DNA from: Candidatus Omnitrophota bacterium
Lineage (GTDB): Bacteria > Omnitrophota > Gorgyraeia > Zapsychrales > Fredricksoniimonadaceae
Reading direction: 5' to 3'
DNA: 7,775 bases
Assembly: GCA_016789035.1 (NCBI GenBank)
Contig: JAEUSC010000123.1
Location: 1-7,775, forward strand
The position numbers were made by a program, and so were the translations under genes. Shown here one piece after another: positions 1-5,422 of the stretch; the stretch's first letter is position 1, and the number at the start of each line of letters is the position of its first letter. The notes under the pieces were generated by a model. That model saw only the letters and a list, made by a program, of their open reading frames with translations. It did no database searches and had not been told where the DNA came from.

Positions 1-607
1 AGCTCATTCGAAAGACCGCACTTTTGATATTAAAGATATTGGCGTAATCCTGGACGTATAAATCGCCGCTTAATTTGGAAACTCCGTACGGAGTGTGTCC
101 GGTTAAATCAATGCTAAACCGTTCATTGATCCCTTTGACACTTTTAAATTCATAACGTTTCTTCTTCTCAACGATAGGGACGGTATTCACATTATCGCCA
201 TAGACTTTATTTGTTGAGGTATAGATGAACATCCCTTTCTTATTGGCACTTCGCAAAGACTCCAGGACATTAATCGTGCCCGTTGAATTGATTTCATAAT
301 CCACAAAGGGGTTTTCCAAAGAATATTTAACACCAGGCTGCCCCGCCGTGTGAATGACCAAGTCCGGCATTTCTCGCCGGAATATCCGCAGCATTTCTTC
401 CCGATCCCGGATGTCCTTTTTAAGCAGCTTGACCCGCGGCACGCTCTTTAAATATTGCCAATTGTATTCAACGCTTTTTTCCTGGGAACCGAAGATTGAA
501 GACCGAAGAAGATTATCAATAACAACAACGTCATGTTTCTTTCCCGCAAAATGTTCAGCGCAATGCGAACCGATCATGCCGGCACCGCCGGTAATAATTA
601 TTTTCAT
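1..607 (-). CDS. NAD(P)-dependent sugar epimerase/dehydratase, SDR family, similar to CDP-paratose 2-epimerase (3' end outside window)
   Basis: Extended short-chain dehydrogenase acting on a nucleotide sugar in the cytoplasm. The 202 visible residues start with the Rossmann motif TGGAGMIG (residues 6-13), followed by an acidic residue in VVVIDN (about 27-32) that fits NAD binding. Then come HTAGQPG (86-92), STNKVYG (131-137) and the catalytic pair YGVSK (Y174, K178). The stretch from HTAGQ through SLENP, then STNKVYGD and TPYGVSK, resembles the tyvelose/CDP-paratose 2-epimerase branch more than GalE or RmlB; this is from memory of the family, not an alignment. The gene runs off the left edge, so about 140 residues of the substrate-binding part are missing if it has the usual ~340 residues. 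The ATG at 607-605 overlaps the TGA of the WbqC-like gene (ATGA), implying translational coupling; a weak AAGAG lies just upstream. No stop or frameshift is seen. Confidence 0.9.
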   Translation of the reverse strand, partial: MKIIITGGAGMIGSHCAEHFAGKKHDVVVIDNLLRSSIFGSQEKSVEYNWQYLKSVPRVKLLKKDIRDREEMLRIFRREMPDLVIHTAGQPGVKYSLENPFVDYEINSTGTINVLESLRSANKKGMFIYTSTNKVYGDNVNTVPIVEKKKRYEFKSVKGINERFSIDLTGHTPYGVSKLSGDLYVQDYANIFNIKSAVFRMS

Positions 608-1305
608 ATGTTCTCTTTGGTAGAGCGAATGATCTTCAAACTCTCAGGCCCGTAATTAAATAAAAGATCGATAACCGACAAATGTGAAATAAAATCCCCT
701 TCTTTAGCCGGCCATTGCTGCCGGTATTTAGGGTGCTTAAAATCCTGAACCCGGATTTTAATGCGGCTGGCCTCAAACTCACTAAAATCCATATATTTGG
801 ACCCATCTTTACCTGAAAGATAAATCTGAGCGTCAAATTGTTTACACAAATCAATCAGACGCTGCGTCGGATTTTGCGATGCGTTATATTCCGACGATAA
901 AACTATTTTAGTCTTTACCCCCAGAAGTTCTATGATTCTTTCAATAAAATAAACATTGATTTGCGCCAGGTATTCCCAGGACCGTTGATAAGCGGTTTGA
1001 AAAACCTCAATGTACTGATCGTAAAAAGGCGCACGCGAATAATTCAATTCAATGGCCCGAAGATGGGATTTTCTCCAGTCCACTTTATTATTGATTTTGA
1101 CTTCATTGATTTTCTGACCAAAGTCATGCAGCACCGGAACCGTAAGCCATTGCCAGCCTTGGGAGGTACAGATCTTGTTGCGATTCTGCCACTCATTTTT
1201 TTTAAACTGAACATCATCCAAAAGGATGAAGGTATCGGCACGGTCGGCCTTATCAAAATAACCTAACCATGGCAAATACTGCGGCTGATGAATCGTGACA
1301 ATCAT
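604..1305 (-). CDS. WbqC-family protein
   Basis: Complete 233-residue protein of the WbqC-like family, commonly found in O-antigen and other polysaccharide clusters; its reaction is not established as far as I know. Family signatures visible are HQPQYLPWLGYF (residues 6-17), LLDDVQF (28-34), WQNRNK (39-44), a TVPV motif (55-58), and near the C-terminus YLSGKDG, then PKYRQ and LSVIDLLFNYG. The length is normal for the family. There is no signal peptide or membrane segment, so it is probably cytoplasmic. The ATG at 1305 follows the stop of the upstream glycosyltransferase by two bases, and a Shine-Dalgarno-like GAAGGG sits inside the end of that gene, which supports this start. Its TGA overlaps the ATG of the epimerase gene. 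The tight packing suggests it acts in the same glycan pathway, perhaps modifying a sugar, but that is inference only. Confidence 0.93.
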   Translation of the reverse strand: MIVTIHQPQYLPWLGYFDKADRADTFILLDDVQFKKNEWQNRNKICTSQGWQWLTVPVLHDFGQKINEVKINNKVDWRKSHLRAIELNYSRAPFYDQYIEVFQTAYQRSWEYLAQINVYFIERIIELLGVKTKIVLSSEYNASQNPTQRLIDLCKQFDAQIYLSGKDGSKYMDFSEFEASRIKIRVQDFKHPKYRQQWPAKEGDFISHLSVIDLLFNYGPESLKIIRSTKENI

Positions 1306-1307
1306 TC

Positions 1308-2468
1308 CTAACCCTTCAATAAGTTCATATATAAAAGATCAATTTTTTCAACCATTTTGTCCATAGCAAAAACATCTTTTAAAAACTTCCTGCCTTCGCG
1401 CCCGAACTCTTTTCTCAACTTATCATCAAAGGCTAATTTAAGCATAGCGTCAGACAAAGATCGGCTGTCGCCGGCAATGGTCAATAGACCGGTTTTTCCA
1501 TTACAAACAATCTCGGGAATACCTCCGGTACGGCTGGCAATGACTGGCTTTTCAAAAGCCATCGCCTCCAGAATAACACGCCCCATACCCTCATTTAATG
1601 AGGGAAGAACAAACACATCCATGACCTGCAAAAGTTCCGGAACATCATGCCTAAAACCCGCCAAAATAACATGATTTTCAAGGCCTAAGGCACGAATTTG
1701 CCCTTCAATCTTAGGACGCTCCGCTCCGTCTCCGACAATCAAAAGCCGACTGTTCGGAACCTGCCTTACCACCTGCGACATGGCCTGCACCAAAAAAGAA
1801 ATTCCCTTAATAGGCTCCAGCCTCGCCACCGTACCGAAAACAAGGTGATGTCCCGGAAGATTGAGCGCTCTGCGCTTGAGCATAACATCGCAATGGTGAG
1901 TTTCAAGAACCTTTACATCGATGCCACTATATATAGGAAGAAACTTCTCTGCCCCGGCAATCTTAAATTGGACATGCTCTTTCTTACCCAATTCGGTCAG
2001 CGTGATAATTTTATCCGTAAAACGGGCTGCCCATCGTTCCAAGGCGATAAAAATGCGAGTCCAGAAGGCATTAAAATAACCATAAAACACATGCCCATGC
2101 GGGGTGTGCACAATGCATTTGACACCAGCCCATTTGGCGGCCCATCGTCCCAATAGACCGGCTTTGGAGGTGTGTGTATGGACTATCTGATATCCCGCTT
2201 TCTTTATGTGAAACAAGAGTTTTATAAACGAGGTGAAATCCTGCAGAGGATTGACGCTTCGCTGAAGCGAATCTATCAATAGGAATCGTATTCCCCGCTC
2301 TTTAAGAGCATTTTGAATTTCTAAATCAGGGTCACGCGTGCGACCATAAATGAGCGTGCAATCATATCTTTCTTTATTCAGACGAGCTACTGTTTCAATC
2401 GTATTGGTTGAAGAACCACCGGGGTCCAGCCGGGTAATAATATGTGCAACTTTGATTCTGTTAATCAT
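1308..2468 (-). CDS. Glycosyltransferase, GT4 type (GT-B fold)
   Basis: Retaining glycosyltransferase of 386 residues, predicted to move a sugar from a nucleotide donor to a growing lipid-linked glycan at the inner face of the membrane. The N-terminal acceptor domain opens with VAHIITRLDPGGSS (residues 7-20), containing the usual glycine-rich loop, and carries HTHTSKAG (97-104) and HTPHGHVFYG (121-130). The C-terminal donor domain starts near GTVARLEPIKG (212-222), with the phosphate-binding R216 and K221 in place. It holds the EX7E motif as E293 and E301 within NEGMGRVILE, followed by GGIPEIV (315-321). Length and motif order are normal; donor and acceptor cannot be read from sequence. It is the first gene of the minus-strand operon, two bases ahead of the WbqC-like gene. 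The chosen ATG has no Shine-Dalgarno sequence; it sits just downstream of a possible -10 box, so a leaderless message is possible. Confidence 0.95.
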   Translation of the reverse strand: MINRIKVAHIITRLDPGGSSTNTIETVARLNKERYDCTLIYGRTRDPDLEIQNALKERGIRFLLIDSLQRSVNPLQDFTSFIKLLFHIKKAGYQIVHTHTSKAGLLGRWAAKWAGVKCIVHTPHGHVFYGYFNAFWTRIFIALERWAARFTDKIITLTELGKKEHVQFKIAGAEKFLPIYSGIDVKVLETHHCDVMLKRRALNLPGHHLVFGTVARLEPIKGISFLVQAMSQVVRQVPNSRLLIVGDGAERPKIEGQIRALGLENHVILAGFRHDVPELLQVMDVFVLPSLNEGMGRVILEAMAFEKPVIASRTGGIPEIVCNGKTGLLTIAGDSRSLSDAMLKLAFDDKLRKEFGREGRKFLKDVFAMDKMVEKIDLLYMNLLKG

Positions 2469-2475
2469 GAAGGGT

Positions 2476-2504
2476 ATTCTAGTTTATTGCTAAATGCCCA
2501 GCAA
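2476..2504 (-). promoter_or_regulatory. Candidate promoter for the minus-strand glycosyltransferase-WbqC-epimerase operon
   Basis: On the minus strand TTGCTG (2504-2499) and TAGAAT (2481-2476) are separated by 17 bases. The -10 matches the sigma-70 consensus at 5 of 6 positions, the -35 at 3 of 6. The -10 box ends seven bases before the ATG at 2468, so transcription would begin at or next to the start codon. This agrees with the absence of a ribosome binding site. It is a pattern match only, and a promoter further upstream is possible. Confidence 0.35.
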
Positions 2505-2601
2505 CGACTTATCAAACATTTTGCTAAGACGCTAAATTGCACTGTTGATTCACTAATCTTCCAAATTATCCGAATCAATCCTCAGCCAGTGAATTTTGTT
2601 A

Positions 2602-2610
2602 TGCTATAAT
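2602..2610 (+). promoter_or_regulatory. Candidate extended -10 promoter (TGCTATAAT) for the plus-strand operon
   Basis: A perfect extended -10 element, TG then one base then TATAAT, lies at 2602-2610. No good -35 box is found 16-18 bases upstream (the 17-base spacing gives TCAGCC), which is typical of extended -10 promoters that do without one. Transcription would start near 2616-2618, reading towards the GT-C gene. It lies about 100-130 bases from the divergent minus-strand promoter candidate, so the two blocks may share a control region. An open reading frame technically extends back to a TTG at 2596, but that codon lies upstream of this box and would not be transcribed from it. Confidence 0.5.
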
Positions 2611-2616
2611 TCACAT

Positions 2617-2835
2617 CAATTTATGCGGAAAATTTTATTTACCCGAGATTTTCTAACAAAAACGGTAAAATTCCCGACAGCGCTCTGCGCGAAATTGCGC
2701 AGGAAAGAATCCGGAATCTCCTCGGCCAAACACGGGGAAGGTATAATCAGCTGTGCCAGACTTAGGGGCCAGGGTGGATTTTGCAACACACGTCCTGGCG
2801 AAGACCAAAGCAGTGGAAAGCCGCATCTTTTCGAC
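2617..2835 (+). other. Unassigned leader of the GT-C gene with two inverted repeats
   Basis: About 219 bases between the extended -10 box and the preferred start of the membrane glycosyltransferase. Two perfect inverted repeats are visible. CTGCGC (2685-2690) pairs with GCGCAG (2697-2702) around a six-base loop. GCCAGG (2768-2773) pairs with CCTGGC (2794-2799) and has an inner GTG/CAC pairing (2774-2776 with 2789-2791). Neither is followed by a T-run, so they are not obvious terminators. A second TATAAT occurs at 2742-2747 without a -35 box or TGn extension. The frame of the downstream gene stays open through the whole stretch from the ATG at 2623, so it could instead code for a 71-residue N-terminal extension. 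That peptide is rich in Lys, Arg, Cys and Gly and resembles nothing I recognise. I match no known riboswitch class. The remaining non-coding part, 2469-2595, shows only the two promoter candidates. Confidence 0.35.
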
Positions 2836-4239
2836 ATGACCTGGCTAATCTTAGCAGCCACATGTTTAGCCCTTATAATGCTAGCCTTTAGCTTTCCTCA
2901 GAATCCTTTTGCATTAGGTTCTGATACATACGAATTCTGGCATCTTGCCAGCAATCTATTAAATACCAAACAATTTATCTACACCGATGTTCGCTATTAT
3001 CCGTTGTTTGACATAAAGGACATGGTTAACGGTGGGTTAATTTCATTACCCGTCTTATGCACAGCACGCGTCCCGGGGTATCCTTTTCTGCTGGCCATGC
3101 TACGCAGCTTTTGGGATTCCCCCTGGATCGGTCTGATTCTGAATTTTATCTTTTATATTGGAATCTGTTTGTATGGTTTTGCCATTGGCCACATCTTTTT
3201 AAAATCAAAAATCAGCCGAAACATATACGCAATATTATTAGTCTTCAGTCCCCTGTATTTCACCCGATGGGGATTGGGCGCGGATGTGCCCGCAGCCCTT
3301 TTTCTGACCGGATTTACCTATCATGCGCTCAGAGCTTATATCGCGGACGGCTCACGCTCATGGCATTTTGTCATGATCTGTTTCTGGGGAATTTGGACCT
3401 GCCTGACGCGGACCAATCTCTTTATCTTTGTCCTACTGCTTCTTCTCGGGCTCTGTAGCCTAACACTCATCCATAAAAAAGGACACAAGACGTGGCAATG
3501 GCTTGCTATTCTTATGATCATATTTTCCGCACTGGGATTGTGGGCGCATCGCAATCAGTTGCTGACGGGCCATCCTGTTATCTCCACTCAAGGCGGATTT
3601 GTTTTATATGCGGTGCACTTGTCCTACGACATTCAGGAAAATCATCCGCTCTATTATTGGTACAAACAGGGACGAAAAGAATTAATGGCTAAGGAACTGG
3701 CAAACCAAAAGACGTTTAATCAAGCCGAAGAAATCATTGACCAAAAATTAAAATCGGTGGTTATGGACTACTACCACGAAAATCCGATAGGTATGATCAA
3801 AAATTGGACGGAATGTCTGCGAACTTTTTTCCTCTTTTCTTATTATGATATTTCCGACATCTTAATTTACGCGTTCCGGTCACCGGCGGATCGCGCCCAC
3901 TTTCTGGAAACCGAGCACTACCAATCACTCAACCCGCAAGAACAGAACATTCATACAATCTTATTTGCGGTATCCCGACTCTACAAGATTGGATTGGCCC
4001 TCGGATTCTTTCTCTTTCCGCTACTATTAGTCAGCAAAAAATCGCACGCCTTTTTTAATGAGCGAGAACTTTTCGTTCTGTTATTTCTTGTTTCGCTAGC
4101 TGCCGTGTTAGCTACAGCTTTTTTTACCGGAGCAGGCGGAGACCGTTTGAGATTGCCGTTTAACGTCTTTACCCTCATCTTTTCTTTCGTGACCTGGTTA
4201 GGACTGATTCAACTGTTGCCATCCAAGGTGCGTGTTTAA
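2836..4239 (+). CDS. Integral membrane GT-C glycosyltransferase (ArnT/PMT-like, GT39/GT83 type)
   Basis: Predicted polyprenyl-phosphate-sugar-dependent glycosyltransferase of the inner membrane, acting on the periplasmic side. With the ATG at 2836 it has 467 residues. A first membrane span (about 3-20) is followed by a loop with SDTYEFWHLA (29-38), where D30 matches the catalytic acidic residue of the fold. Then come ARVPGYPFLLA (77-87), a family hallmark, and spans near 97-121, 130-170 (probably two), 177-213 and 222-240. A long soluble loop (about 241-370) precedes the C-terminal spans, which include GGDRLRLPF. Start choice: 2836 directly begins the first span, with GGAAAG (2815-2820) 15 bases upstream, a wide spacing. 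An ATG at 2623 in the same frame would add 71 residues and lies only five or six bases after the predicted transcription start. I prefer 2836 because the extension does not look protein-like. The stop overlaps the next ATG by one base. Confidence 0.88.
   Translation: MTWLILAATCLALIMLAFSFPQNPFALGSDTYEFWHLASNLLNTKQFIYTDVRYYPLFDIKDMVNGGLISLPVLCTARVPGYPFLLAMLRSFWDSPWIGLILNFIFYIGICLYGFAIGHIFLKSKISRNIYAILLVFSPLYFTRWGLGADVPAALFLTGFTYHALRAYIADGSRSWHFVMICFWGIWTCLTRTNLFIFVLLLLLGLCSLTLIHKKGHKTWQWLAILMIIFSALGLWAHRNQLLTGHPVISTQGGFVLYAVHLSYDIQENHPLYYWYKQGRKELMAKELANQKTFNQAEEIIDQKLKSVVMDYYHENPIGMIKNWTECLRTFFLFSYYDISDILIYAFRSPADRAHFLETEHYQSLNPQEQNIHTILFAVSRLYKIGLALGFFLFPLLLVSKKSHAFFNERELFVLLFLVSLAAVLATAFFTGAGGDRLRLPFNVFTLIFSFVTWLGLIQLLPSKVRV
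4225..4230 (+). promoter_or_regulatory. Ribosome binding site for the GT4 gene at 4239
   Basis: AAGGTG matches AAGGAG at five of six positions and ends eight bases before the ATG at 4239. It lies inside the last codons of the GT-C gene and supports the start that overlaps that gene's TAA. Confidence 0.6.
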
Positions 4240-5414
4240 TGCAAATTCTTTTCGTTTCTGATGTCTCAATCAATAACATTATCGGCGGAGCTGAACGCGT
4301 CCTCTTTGAACAATCCACACGCCTTGCCCGAGCCGGCCACAACGTGACCATATTGACCCGGCGCAACTCCGCTCATCAGGCGCCATTTGAAACCATTAAC
4401 AATGTCCAAGAGTATCGCTATGCGATCACGGACAGCCATCCTATAGCCTTTCTAGATTCAACAATCAGAAATGGCCAACGTATTTACCGGGAGATATCCT
4501 CCAAAAAACGTTTTGATGTGATCAATTTCCACCAGCCATTCTCGGCATTGGCCGTTAACCTTCTGCGCGAGACAGCCGGGATTAAAAAAGTTTACACCTG
4601 CCATTCCCTGTCTTTCGAAGAGTATGCGTCGCGCCATCCGAAGACAAAATCCTTTCTTCAAATGATGGCCCGCAAAACCATGGAACAGTTTAGCCTGGAA
4701 AGAAGTTCTAAAATCGTCGTGCTTAGTGAGTTTACGAAACAAAAGCTGGCTAAAACGTATGGCATTTTGCCGGATAAGATGGTGACCATTCCCGGAGGCG
4801 CCGATACAGATTACTTTAGACCTGCCCATGATCGCGAGGCCTTGAAAAAAAATTTAAATCTTCCGCAAAAAGCGTGGATTCTCTTTACCGTGCGCAATCT
4901 CGTCCCGCGCATGGGACTGGAAAATCTCATCAAGGCCATGGCCTTAATCAAGAATCGTAACCAAAAGATCATTTTGTATATCGGCGGACAAGGCGAACTC
5001 AAAGAAACACTGCTTTCATTAATTAAAGAACTGGGATTGGAAACCTCTGTCCAATTGTTAGGATTCTTATCCAAAGAGCAGCTGCTTGACTATTATCAGA
5101 CGGCCGATTTTTTTATTCTACCTACTGCTGAATTGGAAGGTTTTGGACTGGTGACCGTGGAATCCATGGCCTGCGGTACGCCAGTTCTGGGAACCCCGGT
5201 GGGCGGAACGCTCGAGATTCTAAACACATTTGATTCCAGTTTTTTGTTTCAAGGCGTAAGTGCCGAGCAAATTGCGGACGGAATCCTACAAAAACATTCC
5301 CAATTCAGCGTACGGAATGAAACATACAACCTTTTAAGACAGCGTGTCAGATCATTTGCCAGCGATCATTATTCATGGGAAAGAAATATCGCCAAGCTTA
5401 GCCAATTACTATAA
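4239..5414 (+). CDS. Glycosyltransferase, GT4 type (PRMG subgroup)
   Basis: GT-B fold retaining glycosyltransferase of 391 residues, predicted to add a sugar to the lipid-linked glycan in the cytoplasm. The N-terminus has MQILFVSD and the donor-loop motif GGAERVL (16-22), then VYTCHS (118-123) and SKIVVLSEFTK (157-167). The donor domain has IPGGADTDYFRP (184-195) and LVPRMGLENLI (221-231). EX7E is present as E300 and E308 in LEGFGLVTVE, followed by GTPVGGTLEIL (318-328). One oddity: the position that is usually Arg in the phosphate-binding motif (GRL or RRL) is N220, while R219 and R224 are nearby and may take over. The start overlaps the stop of the GT-C gene (TAATG) and has a good ribosome binding site, so the two are translationally coupled. 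An A8 run at 4845-4852 sits in an intact frame. Substrates cannot be deduced. Confidence 0.95.
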   Translation: MQILFVSDVSINNIIGGAERVLFEQSTRLARAGHNVTILTRRNSAHQAPFETINNVQEYRYAITDSHPIAFLDSTIRNGQRIYREISSKKRFDVINFHQPFSALAVNLLRETAGIKKVYTCHSLSFEEYASRHPKTKSFLQMMARKTMEQFSLERSSKIVVLSEFTKQKLAKTYGILPDKMVTIPGGADTDYFRPAHDREALKKNLNLPQKAWILFTVRNLVPRMGLENLIKAMALIKNRNQKIILYIGGQGELKETLLSLIKELGLETSVQLLGFLSKEQLLDYYQTADFFILPTAELEGFGLVTVESMACGTPVLGTPVGGTLEILNTFDSSFLFQGVSAEQIADGILQKHSQFSVRNETYNLLRQRVRSFASDHYSWERNIAKLSQLL

Positions 5415-5422
5415 GAGCCCTT

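Noticed and set aside
1559..1590. Similar nucleotide stretch to about 7548-7580, considered as a repeat.
   Set aside because: It reflects the conserved EAMA-KPVIA protein motif of two related glycosyltransferases, not a DNA repeat.
1698..2156. Long plus-strand open frame opposite the GT4 gene.
   Set aside because: It is the shadow of a gene with all its family motifs on the minus strand, and its translation shows no recognisable domain.
2685..2702. Stem-loop as a rho-independent terminator.
   Set aside because: The stem is only six perfect pairs and no T-run follows it; the next bases are GAAAGAATCC.
2742..2747. A second TATAAT that could be another promoter for the GT-C gene.
   Set aside because: It has no TGn extension and no recognisable -35 box at 16-18 bases; a six-base match alone is weak.
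2695..2830. Superficial resemblance to RNase P RNA (AGGAAAGAATCCGG, later a GCAGTGGAAAGCCGC stretch).
   Set aside because: The conserved core spacing is wrong, the region is far too short, and the universally conserved 3' part is absent.
4845..4852. A8 run as a programmed frameshift site.
   Set aside because: The frame is intact with all motifs downstream; the zero frame gives a normal-length enzyme and no shifted product is evident.
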